Part shown: piece after piece, positions 43,222 through 51,252 of the stretch
Numbering within the stretch: position 1 is the stretch's first letter
Layout: each line of letters starts with the position of its first letter
Assembly: GCA_009377495.1 (NCBI GenBank)
Contig: WHTZ01000024.1
Coordinates: forward strand, 18,681-82,680
DNA from: Luteitalea sp.
Lineage (GTDB): Bacteria > Acidobacteriota > Vicinamibacteria > Vicinamibacterales > Vicinamibacteraceae
Direction of reading: 5' to 3'
Length of the DNA: 64,000 nucleotides
The notes under the pieces: model-generated
Told to the model about the DNA's origin: nothing
Seen by the model: the letters and a program-made list of their open reading frames with translations, nothing else
The model's database searches: none
Program-made: the position numbers and the translations under genes

Positions 43222-46200
43222 GTGAGCACCACGCCGATCGGCATCCTGTGCGTATTCCTGGCTATGTGCTTTGTTGGCCACGCCGACCAGTCGCAGCCGC
43301 GCGCGCCGGTGACCGGTGCAGCGTCCGCCGCGCGGGCGCGTTTCTTCAAAGACAGCCGGCAGATCCTCGCCCTCGCGCGCGCCGAGGGCTTGGAGGAGCT
43401 CACCCTCGTCGTGGCGGCACGTCCCGGCGCGAACGAGGTTGTGGCGCAGCGGGCGGCTGCACTGGGCGGAATGGTGCGCTATCGCGACGACGACGTGAGC
43501 TACTTGCGCGTGAAGCTTCCGCTGGATCAGGTGAATACCTTCGCGGAGCACGAGCAGATCGAGTCGATCGCCGTACGGTTCGGCGATGGTGCCTATCCCG
43601 CAAGACTCCCCGCCTCTGACCTGAGCGAACCAGGCGACGGTGTTGCGGCAACCGCATCGCTTGAAGTCGAATCTGGCCGCGAGCCTGATGCAGAAACGGA
43701 GTCGCAGAAGGCGCCATCGCCGGAGCTGTGGCCCCCAAAGGCTGGCGACTATCCCCTCCGTCATCCCTACACGCCGCTCAAGGACATGGACGGCGCAGCG
43801 TTTCTTGCGGACCACCCGACGTGGGACGGCCGAGGCGTCACAGTGGCGATCCTCGACGGCAACTACGATCTCCTGCTACCTGAGCTCCAGACGGCCTACA
43901 CGACAGACGGCACGCCGGTAGCCAAGACCGCCGACTTTCTCACCTCAACGGACCCGCGCGACGACTACGAGCGGGTGCCGCAGTGGGTCGACATGCGCGA
44001 TACGGCGGAGGCAACAGGAGGGCGTCTGACGTATCAGGATCGGACGTTCACTGCGCCGCGCGACGGCGTCTTGCGTGTCGGATTCTTCAGTGAGCGACGC
44101 TTCAACCGGCCGGCCAACGGCGCGTACCTCGACCAGGACATTGATCGGAACGGCAATCCGAAAGGAGACGATGGGCTGTTCGGCGTGCTGTGGGATGAAG
44201 AGACGAACGACGTCTGGGTGGATACGAATCGCGATTTGAGCTTCGCTGACGAGCGCGCGATGACCAACTACATCACACGTCAAGATATCGGCATTTTCGG
44301 GACCGATGATCCCGACACACCCATTCGCGAGTCGATTGGCTTTACCGTCCAGACGAACCCCGGCAACAAGTTCGTGTCGATCAACGTCGGCCTCTATCAG
44401 CACTCGACAACGATTCTTGGCGCTCTCGCGGCCAATCGTCATCCAGCGGGTCGATTCGTGGGTGTTGCGCCTGGGGTTCGACTCGTCTCCATCTACTACG
44501 GCAGCATGACACACTCCCTCATCGAGGGCCTGATCGTCGCGTTCAAGCATCCGCTGGTCGATATCGTGCTCCTGTCGCAGCATACGAGCCTCGCCACGCA
44601 TCCGTACCTTCTCGCCGACGCACGCCATCCGATCAGCATCATCGCCCAGCGGCTCATCGAGCTCACGAAGAAGCCCCTCTTTGTACCCGGTTCGAACAGT
44701 CCAGGCCTCGGCCTCGTGGGCGAGGACGGGCTAGCGCCGGATGCCATCAGCGTTGGCGGCTACCAGCACAAGGACAGCTATCGAACGAACTTCGGCTTCG
44801 TGCCGGCGCACGATGACAACATGCACTACGCAGGTCTGTCGCATGGTCCGACTGGCCTTGGCGCGCTCAAGCCAGATGTGCTCGCGCCGACCGGGCACTT
44901 GGGAAACGAGGTGGGCTACCGCGACGGGCAGAAATCGGCGGGACTCTATCAGCTACCGCCCGGCGTTGGCATCGGTCGCGGCACGTCCACGGCCACACCG
45001 ACCGCCGTAGGTGCTGCCGCACTCTTGATCAGTGCAGCCAAGCAGACGGGGATCGAGTACGACGCGCGCCGCCTCAAGGCTGCGCTCACGGGGTCGGCCC
45101 GCTACATTCCGAGGCTCGGCGCGCATGAGCAGGGGCATGGTCTCGTCCAAGTGGCTGCGGCCTGGCAGTTGCTGAAGGCCCTGCAATCGGCGCCGCCGAT
45201 CACGATCGCGAGTCACGGCCCGGTGAAGACGAGGCTGAGTCAGCTGCTCGCGACGCCGCATCAGGGCACGGGTCTGTACGAACGGGAGGGCTGGAGCGCC
45301 GGTGACCGCGGGGAACGGACGGTCTCCTTCACGCGGACTTCTGGCCCTGCGACGCCGATGGCGTTCAGCCTGACGTGGCAGGGGAGCAGCGCCTTCAGCA
45401 GTCCCGAGTCCGTGACGCTACCGCTCGACGAGCCGGTCACGTTGCCGGTCACGATCGCTGTGGACACCCCAGGGGTACACAGCGCCGTCGTCACACTGCG
45501 GCATCCCTCCCTGCCGGGCCCCGCATACCGATTGCTCGCGACGGTCATTGCGGCGCTGCGGTTTCCGGCCGAGAGCGGCTACACCGCAAAGGCGGACGTG
45601 CAGGTCCCGCGTCCTGGAGACCTGGGCGTGTTCGTGGATGTGCCCCCTGGCGCTACGGCGCTCAGCATCTCGACCGCAGCCACGGATGGTGCGGTACGAT
45701 TGGGTCTCATCTCTCCGTACCGCGAATCCATCTTTCTGTGCGCGGTGGACATCAGGAGTGTTCCGGCGACACAGACGTGCTCGATACCACACCCCACGCC
45801 TGGCGTCTGGGAAATCAATCTGTGGAATGGTCAGGATGCGTTCCGATTCGACCCAGATCTCCCAGATCCCGTGAAGCCGACACCGGTCACGCTTACCGCC
45901 AAGCTGATCGGGTTTGACGTCACGCTACGAGCGCCCCTGTTCCCCGGCCTGGAGGTCGACCGCAGCAGTCCACTGTCGTTGACGATGACGAACCGCTTTG
46001 CTCCCACAACCGCAGCCGCGGTGTCCGTAGCGCTGGGCAGCGCCCATACGTCACGTCGCACGATTGCATCAGGGGAGCAGCACGTCTCCGAGATGACTGT
46101 GCCAGCGGGTACAACTGCTCTCCACGCGCGTGTCACAACGAACGCGAATACAGAGGCGGACCTTGATCTATACCTGCTCTACTGCGGGTCTCCCACGCAC

Positions 46201-46659
46201 GACGCGGATGCGACGACGGCTCTCGAGAAGGATGTGGGGATCTGCACCGTGCGGGCGAAGTCTACGGATGTTGGTTCAATCAACTGGGTGGAGGTGGATA
46301 GCCCGGCTGCTGGACGTTGGGTTGCGGTCGTAGACGCCTTCCGCGTCCCCGGTGGACCGACGGACTACTCCTATCTGGATGTCTTCACGCATCCGCGCTT
46401 CGGCATCATCGCGATTGCCGACATCGAAGAGAAGCGAGCGTCGGGAGCGCAGTGGACGGCTAAGGGGAGCGCATGGGTGGCCAGCGTACCGGACATTCCG
46501 CGGCGCCTTCACGGGCTTGTGCGCGTGAGAGGCAGCGACGTCGTTCACCCGCTGAGGGGGAGCAGGTTCGAGGTGCTCACAGGCCGCTCCTGGCTCCTCC
46601 CGCTTGGGTCGCTGGATCTCGTGGCACCCGATAGCGTACCAGCGGCTCCACGTCAGTAA
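43222..46659 (+). CDS. subtilisin-family (S8) serine protease, tripeptidyl-peptidase II-like
   Basis: A 1145-residue exported protease. The triad is D212 (VTVAILDGNYD), H394 (YQHSTTILGALAA) and S589 (GRGTSTATPTAVGAAAL), with a likely oxyanion Asn in FVPGSNSPG. The 182-residue insertion between Asp and His, with VWVDTNRDLSFADE, is like that of tripeptidyl-peptidase II. The Asp motif lacks the usual D-S/T-G, and the His motif reads HSTT instead of HGTH. The C-terminal 500 residues are strand-rich, with a PPC-like region (TNANTEADLDLYLLYC). A strong AGGAGG Shine-Dalgarno before the GTG at 43222 sets the start and gives a signal peptide (ends VGHA). Confidence 0.88.
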   Translation: MSTTPIGILCVFLAMCFVGHADQSQPRAPVTGAASAARARFFKDSRQILALARAEGLEELTLVVAARPGANEVVAQRAAALGGMVRYRDDDVSYLRVKLPLDQVNTFAEHEQIESIAVRFGDGAYPARLPASDLSEPGDGVAATASLEVESGREPDAETESQKAPSPELWPPKAGDYPLRHPYTPLKDMDGAAFLADHPTWDGRGVTVAILDGNYDLLLPELQTAYTTDGTPVAKTADFLTSTDPRDDYERVPQWVDMRDTAEATGGRLTYQDRTFTAPRDGVLRVGFFSERRFNRPANGAYLDQDIDRNGNPKGDDGLFGVLWDEETNDVWVDTNRDLSFADERAMTNYITRQDIGIFGTDDPDTPIRESIGFTVQTNPGNKFVSINVGLYQHSTTILGALAANRHPAGRFVGVAPGVRLVSIYYGSMTHSLIEGLIVAFKHPLVDIVLLSQHTSLATHPYLLADARHPISIIAQRLIELTKKPLFVPGSNSPGLGLVGEDGLAPDAISVGGYQHKDSYRTNFGFVPAHDDNMHYAGLSHGPTGLGALKPDVLAPTGHLGNEVGYRDGQKSAGLYQLPPGVGIGRGTSTATPTAVGAAALLISAAKQTGIEYDARRLKAALTGSARYIPRLGAHEQGHGLVQVAAAWQLLKALQSAPPITIASHGPVKTRLSQLLATPHQGTGLYEREGWSAGDRGERTVSFTRTSGPATPMAFSLTWQGSSAFSSPESVTLPLDEPVTLPVTIAVDTPGVHSAVVTLRHPSLPGPAYRLLATVIAALRFPAESGYTAKADVQVPRPGDLGVFVDVPPGATALSISTAATDGAVRLGLISPYRESIFLCAVDIRSVPATQTCSIPHPTPGVWEINLWNGQDAFRFDPDLPDPVKPTPVTLTAKLIGFDVTLRAPLFPGLEVDRSSPLSLTMTNRFAPTTAAAVSVALGSAHTSRRTIASGEQHVSEMTVPAGTTALHARVTTNANTEADLDLYLLYCGSPTHDADATTALEKDVGICTVRAKSTDVGSINWVEVDSPAAGRWVAVVDAFRVPGGPTDYSYLDVFTHPRFGIIAIADIEEKRASGAQWTAKGSAWVASVPDIPRRLHGLVRVRGSDVVHPLRGSRFEVLTGRSWLLPLGSLDLVAPDSVPAAPRQ

Positions 46660-46774
46660 CCCAGCGCGAGTGTTCGCTCTCCTCCGCCCTCGCATCTCAC
46701 GGAATGCAAAGGCGACGTACGCCAACCGGCGATTCACGAAGGCAACACAGCGCTTGCAGCGCAGGTACTGCTAA

Positions 46775-46798
46775 TATCGGTTCCTCGCGAGGATGTAA
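46775..46798 (+). repeat. 24-bp direct repeat, right copy
   Basis: Matches 37382-37405 at 22 of 24 bases. It still reads as the last codons of the glycosyltransferase followed by TAA, but a stop codon just upstream shows that only this fragment remains. It ends 6 bp before the acyltransferase start. Confidence 0.6.
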
Positions 46799-46804
46799 CC
46801 TGAC

Positions 46805-47719
46805 GTGCGCCGCGCTGATTCGCCGATAACCTCCTGGACGACTCACGCCTTGAACAGCGGGAGCATCTACGCCACGACCTATCGCAGTGTCAGGATCCTG
46901 CCCCGCGCTGTCTCGTACGGCATCGGGCACGCAAGCACCTTCCTCGCGTGGCAACTGATGCGCGCCACCACGGATGCGCTTGTCGACAATCTCCGTGCCA
47001 TCTTTCCCACGGCGAGTGATGCAGTGCTTCGGCGACAGGCGCTAGCCACCTATCGCAGTTACGCGTGCGATGTCATCGACTTCATTCGAAGCCTGCGCCT
47101 CTCGCGAGAAGCGGCGCGCGAGCTGTTCGTGTTCGACAATCGAGAAACGGTTGACGCGCTACTACACGCAGGACGCGGCATGCTTCTCGTCAGCGCGCAT
47201 CACGGAAACTGGGAGATGGGCGGCATCCTGCTACGCCGCGCATATGATTACCCGCTCAGCGTGCTGGCCATGACCGAAGCGAGCCCGGAAGCCAACCGCC
47301 TCCGGGACACGATTCGGCGAGAGCTGGGCATCGACACGATTTCCGTACGCCAGTCGATGGACACTGCGCTGCAGATTCGTCGAAAGCTCTCAGAAGGTCA
47401 GTTGGTCGCGCTGCTCGTCGATCGGCACGTCGGCCGCGACTCCGTGCCGGTCACGCTCTTCGGACGCCAAGCATTCTTCCTTCGAACGCCAGCACTCATG
47501 GCGTACCTGAGCGGCGCACCGCTCGTGCCGGTGTCGATCGAGCGTCGCGACGATGGGCGATTTCTCGTCCATCTCAGTGCGCCCATTTTCGTCGGGCGTG
47601 ATGGTGATCGTGAAGCGCTCGTCCAGGAGGCAACGCAACGCGTGGCGGACGCGATCGAAGCGCGGGTCCGCGCGCGGCCCGACCTTTGGTACCACTTCTA
47701 TCGCTATTGGGACGCGTAA
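46805..47719 (+). CDS. LpxL/HtrB-like lysophospholipid acyltransferase
   Basis: A 304-residue membrane-associated acyltransferase of the lipid A late acyltransferase family. The catalytic motif is HHGNWE (SAHHGNWEMGG, near residues 136-141), with a further conserved VDRHVGRDSVPVTLFGR segment and the C-terminal PDLWYHFYRYW. An N-terminal hydrophobic part (about 30-52) anchors it. Homologues in aryl polyene loci add an acyl or aryl chain to a lipid carrier. The GTG start lies right behind a remnant of the glycosyltransferase 3' end, so the ancestral order was probably exporter - glycosyltransferase - acyltransferase. Confidence 0.87.
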   Translation: MRRADSPITSWTTHALNSGSIYATTYRSVRILPRAVSYGIGHASTFLAWQLMRATTDALVDNLRAIFPTASDAVLRRQALATYRSYACDVIDFIRSLRLSREAARELFVFDNRETVDALLHAGRGMLLVSAHHGNWEMGGILLRRAYDYPLSVLAMTEASPEANRLRDTIRRELGIDTISVRQSMDTALQIRRKLSEGQLVALLVDRHVGRDSVPVTLFGRQAFFLRTPALMAYLSGAPLVPVSIERRDDGRFLVHLSAPIFVGRDGDREALVQEATQRVADAIEARVRARPDLWYHFYRYWDA

Positions 47720-47727
47720 GGGTGAGG

Positions 47728-47775
47728 GGTGACAAGGTGACAAGGTGACAGGGTGACAGGGTGACAGGGTGACGG
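47728..47775. repeat. six tandem copies of GGTGACAR
   Basis: An 8-bp unit repeated six times without spacers (GGTGACAA twice, GGTGACAG three times, then GGTGACGG). Low-copy short tandem repeats of this kind can vary in number. Confidence 0.85.
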
Positions 47776-47809
47776 GGGCGAACCGATGAGTGGGGAGTGG
47801 ACGTCGGGT

Positions 47810-47939
47810 GCGCTGCCGCCTCGCGGTGTTGATTTGCAATTCCGGCGACGTGGGGCAGCGTGAACCCACCGATGAGGCCTGCCGCCAGGATGACGCCGCC
47901 GGCGACCAGGCCCAGATACGCCGCCGTCAGAATCCAGTA
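47810..47939 (-). pseudogene. possible ABC permease remnant
   Basis: In another frame right behind the truncated ATPase is a hydrophobic stretch (YWILTAAYLGLVAGG, VILAAGLIGGFTLP) that looks like the last membrane helix or two of an ABC exporter permease. No start or upstream part is present. The call rests on hydrophobicity and context alone. Confidence 0.35.
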
Positions 47940-48373
47940 AGCAGCTCGGGCAACCGTTCTTCGCTGTCGACACGCAGGCGCACCACGGCGTCGACCGACG
48001 TCACGCCGCGCCCAAACCGACCGAGTCCCTCAAGCAACGCGCCGCGGAGCCCGTGCATACGACCGTGGAAGCGGAGCAGCTCGCGCCCTGTCAAGCAGTC
48101 GTGGAAGCGGAAGTGCTCAGGGAGGAAGCCGATCTTCGCGCGCGTCAAGCAATCGCCGAGTGGCGCCCCCAGAACGGTGCCACTACCTCCCGTCGGCTCG
48201 ACCAGCGCGAGCAGCATCTTGACCGACGTCGTCTTGCCCGCACCATTGGGTCCCAGAAAGCCAAAGACCTCTCCCCGGCCGATCGACAGGGAGAGGTCGG
48301 CGACGGCGACATTCGCACCGAAGTGCCTGTGCAGTCCTCGGGTCTCGATGACCCGGTCGATCATGACGGTCAT
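47927..48373 (-). pseudogene. ABC transporter ATP-binding protein, internally deleted
   Basis: Only 148 residues remain of a protein that is usually about 300. The N-terminal part is intact: LSLSIGRGEVFGFL and Walker A GPNGAGKTT (41-49), then KIGFLPEHFRFHDCLTGRELLRFHGRMHGL. After that the ABC signature, Walker B and switch His are missing, and the frame jumps to what looks like the C-terminal domain (VTSVDAVVRLRVDSEERLPELL) before a stop. A deletion of about 120 codons that kept the frame explains this. Without Walker B it cannot hydrolyse ATP. The start overlaps the upstream anti-sigma-like gene by 4 bp, so it was the third gene of a sigma, anti-sigma, ABC operon. Confidence 0.75.
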
Positions 48374-49338
48374 TGCACCGAATGCGCCATTTCCAGCAAG
48401 GTCTTTGGCTGAAACTGCCCTACCATTCCATACACGTAGCCTTCCTCCGACCACACCAGGATGTTGGGTGGTCGCTCCCCAGCGGTTGCGGCCGTCCCAA
48501 TCAACAGGCCGCGATTGCCGTGCACTTCGACGTGACGAAACGAGCTCGCGCTGATCGGCACCGGCACAAGGAGGGTGTTGCGCCAGTCGATGGCTTGCGC
48601 GAGGCGCCCCGCTTCGCCTTGCTCGAGCCCGAGAATGCGGAGTCCGATCTCGCCTAGCGCCGGCAGATCGAGACCAGCTGGTAGCGAGATCTCCGGGCTC
48701 CGGCCTTGAAGAAAGTCCAGCTGCTGATCCTCGTAACGATAGCGAACCCGGACGACGGGCGGTATGCGCAGCGTCGCGGTTTGGCCGTGCAATGCCTCGG
48801 GCGCGCGCACGTCGTGAATACCGAGCGTGTCCAAGACGTGCTGGAGCTTGGTGCTGTCGCCGGTCACGCGCACGGCACGCTCGCCTGCGAGCAGGATGCC
48901 GGTGAGCTCGACCGCCGCCGGGCGTGCTCGCGGCAGACGCACCTCAAAACCTGCCGCTGCGCCGGCCATCTCGGGAGACGCGAACGACCGCGGTGGGCCT
49001 GGGTTGACCAGCATCTCGACTTGGCTTCCAATCAAGCGCTCGATGTCCAGCTCCTCGCTGCGCAACTGCGCTGCCCGCTGGTGATCAACCGGCACGGCTG
49101 TGAAGTTCACGACGCGGAACAGGTCGAGAAAAGCCTGCGCGGATGCACGGACCGACGGAAGCATGAATGCCAGCGCCACCCCGACGACGGCCATTGCAGT
49201 CATAATGACCCGCCGAGTCGGCCACTGAGCCTCTTGAGTCCCCACCGCCCCACCCTGTCGCTTCAAACGCTCGCGCAACTGCTGGGCGAATTCCGGGGAT
49301 GGCTCCGTGCGCAGGGCATATAGGGGTCTGTCGTCCAT
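48370..49338 (-). CDS. anti-sigma-like membrane protein (DUF4367-type C-terminus)
   Basis: A 322-residue protein with a short cytoplasmic N-terminus (PEFAQQLRERLKRQ), one membrane helix (about 44-63, RVIMTAMAVVGVALAFML) and a periplasmic part with strands (AAGFEVRLPRARP, GILLAGERAVRV, ILVWSEEGYVYGMVGQF). This arrangement fits regulators placed between an ECF sigma gene and an ABC exporter. No ZAS Cys/His motif is visible. It is 36 bp from the sigma gene and overlaps the ABC remnant. The C-terminal strand pair resembles DUF4367; the match is by eye and moderate. Confidence 0.7.
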   Translation of the reverse strand: MDDRPLYALRTEPSPEFAQQLRERLKRQGGAVGTQEAQWPTRRVIMTAMAVVGVALAFMLPSVRASAQAFLDLFRVVNFTAVPVDHQRAAQLRSEELDIERLIGSQVEMLVNPGPPRSFASPEMAGAAAGFEVRLPRARPAAVELTGILLAGERAVRVTGDSTKLQHVLDTLGIHDVRAPEALHGQTATLRIPPVVRVRYRYEDQQLDFLQGRSPEISLPAGLDLPALGEIGLRILGLEQGEAGRLAQAIDWRNTLLVPVPISASSFRHVEVHGNRGLLIGTAATAGERPPNILVWSEEGYVYGMVGQFQPKTLLEMAHSVQ

Positions 49339-49374
49339 GGCTTGCCTTCCTGATTCCCGATTCCTGATTCCTGA

Positions 49375-49908
49375 TCACCAGGCAGCGCGGAGTGTCTGCA
49401 CTGCACGGTGCACGATCGTGCCGACGTTCGATTCGCTGAGCCCCGTTAGTGTGGCGATGGCACGGTTCGTACTCCCAGCGCCATACTTGAGCGCGAGGAT
49501 GTCGCGCTCGCGGTCTGGCAAGCCTGCCAGGAGGGTCGTCAGTCTCTCGACATCCGACTGGAGCACCGCCTCGTCTTCGGGCGTTCTGTCCACGGCCATG
49601 CCAGCGGCTTCGTCCAGCGGCACGTCGGATCGCGCCCGCCTGAAATGGTCCACCGCGACGTTGCGCGCGATCGTGAGGAGCCACGTCGCAAACCCCGCGA
49701 GGTCGCGTCGGTAGCGATGCCGCGCCCGCCACGCCTTCTCGAAGGTCATTGCCGTAAGCTCCTCGACATCCGCCCAGTGACCGACCCGGTACCTGAAGAA
49801 GTTGTAAATCCGCGGCAACTGCTCCGCGTACAGCAGATCCCAGTCCGCCTCGGTTGCGCTGGACACCCGTGCAACCACGCGATGTCGAACCGCGTCGCTA
49901 ATGGCCAT
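49375..49908 (-). CDS. ECF-type RNA polymerase sigma factor
   Basis: A 177-residue ECF sigma factor. Region 2 reads LPRIYNFFRYRVGHWADVEELTAMTFEKAWRARHRY, the linker holds FATWLLTIARNVAVDHFRR, and region 4 is LAGLPDRERDILALKYGAGSTNRAIATLTGLSESNVGTIVHRAVQTLR. The ATG at 49908 is chosen over one 36 bp upstream since the extra residues look non-coding. It forms an operon with the anti-sigma-like protein and the broken ABC transporter, so its main target may have been lost. Confidence 0.92.
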   Translation of the reverse strand: MAISDAVRHRVVARVSSATEADWDLLYAEQLPRIYNFFRYRVGHWADVEELTAMTFEKAWRARHRYRRDLAGFATWLLTIARNVAVDHFRRARSDVPLDEAAGMAVDRTPEDEAVLQSDVERLTTLLAGLPDRERDILALKYGAGSTNRAIATLTGLSESNVGTIVHRAVQTLRAAW

Positions 49909-49944
49909 CTGTTGCAATATACGGACGGTGGGGGAAGGTATCAC

Positions 49945-50160
49945 ATGGTAAGGTGCCAGGGGTCAGGGACCAGGGCTGTCTCAGGGCACAGGGATCAGTT
50001 GCCCAGGGGACAGGGCTGGTCGTAGCTCCTTCGAGCATACTTGTCCTGTCGAGTCCACCCTGTGCGGCAGCCCTGATTCCTGAATACCTGATCCCCACTG
50101 ACCCCTGACTCCTGACCCCTGCGTTTGCCCTGAGACCTGGCACCTGTCACCTCGCACCTT
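49945..50160. repeat. low-complexity CCTGA-type intergenic repeats
   Basis: Short words such as CAGGGGTCAGGG, CAGGGACCAGGG, TGACCCCTGACTCCTG and CACCTGTCACCT are repeated in both orientations. The same vocabulary (CTGATTCCTGA, CCCCTGACCCCTG) is seen at 49348-49378 and 51230-51283. The arms can pair and form imperfect hairpins. Confidence 0.55.
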
Positions 50161-50164
50161 CTGT

Positions 50165-51226
50165 ATGGATCCCCTTTCGCATGTGCTGTTCGGGCGGGTG
50201 CTCATCGGGCTCGATGAGCGGAAGCGGCTCGGCCCGGGCGCCGTTGGCGCGTGCGTGCTGGGGTCGATTCTCCCGGACAGCGATGTCGTGCTGATGCCCG
50301 TCGCGTGGGACGTCTACCTGCGCGCGCACGTGGCTGGCACCCACGCCCTGGTTGGCACGGCAGCCTGCGCAGCGGCTGCGGCAGGTCTGATTCGACTCGT
50401 ACGCTCGGAGGGGCGGTTCCCGACGTTGTTTGCTGCCGCCTAGGCCGGCAGCCTAGGCCACGTCTTCTGGGATCTCGTATCCGGCGGCAGCGTGCGTGTC
50501 GGTTGGCCGCTCATCGACACCCTCGCCAGCGTACCGCTCGTCGCGATGGGCGATCCGTTCGTCGTCGTGCTCCTGGTGGCATCGGCGCTGGCGATGTGGC
50601 TCCGGCCGAGCTCCCAAGCGTGGATCGCGGTTGTCACGCTGTTGGTCCTCGCCGGTCTGCTGTGCACAAAGCTCGTATTGCGACATCGAGCGGCCACGGC
50701 CTACGCCGAGACACTCCAGGCGCGTGGCGACCAGGTGGTTGCGTCTACGATGGAAGCGCGCTGGCGCTACCTGCTCGAGTGGGACATCTTCGACCGCACG
50801 GATCACGCTCTACGCGTGTGGCGTGTAGACGGCTCTGGCCGCGTCAGGCTGGTGTTCGCCCACGAGATCGAGCGCGAGATGCCGCTCACGGAGGCGTCGC
50901 GCGCGCTGGGAACTGTCCAGAACTTTCTTCGCGTCCACCCGTTTAGCTTCCCAGTGGAGCAACAGCGTCCGAACGGACTCCAGCGTGTGCTGTGGTCCGA
51001 CATCCGGTACTGCTGGGCGCGATCTCCTGACGTGTCCAGCTCGAATGAGGCACCAGCACCTGACGCGTCCGTCACCGATGGGTGGCCCTCTCCCACGACG
51101 CCGGGGCTGAGCGGAGTCCCTATCCGTTGTGGGATCTGGTTCGGCGGCACCTTCGACCGGGAGGGACGTGCGCTCCTGCAGATCGTTCAGATCGGCGACG
51201 TGCTCCAGTCGCGACAGGTTCGCTGA
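50165..51226 (+). pseudogene. DUF457 (YdjM-like) membrane metal-dependent hydrolase, interrupted by an amber codon
   Basis: The first 92 codons (50165-50440) and the long frame from 50444 to 51226 are in the same reading frame, separated only by TAG at 50441-50443. Around the stop the protein reads THALVGTAACAAAAA, then LFAAA-stop-AGSLGHVFWDLVSGG, matching the continuous family pattern with a Trp at the stop (TGG to TAG). The N-terminus DPLSHVLFGRVL and the inner SILPDSDVV motif are family hallmarks, and several membrane helices follow to about residue 180. The final 170 residues are periplasmic or cytoplasmic and unique. Either a nonsense mutation, suppression or a base-call error explains it. 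Confidence 0.75.
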
Positions 51227-51252
51227 TCCTGGTCCCTGAAACCTACTGACTC

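Noticed and set aside
47728..47775. Tandem repeats considered as a CRISPR array
   Set aside because: The unit is only 8 bp with no spacers, and no cas genes are present.
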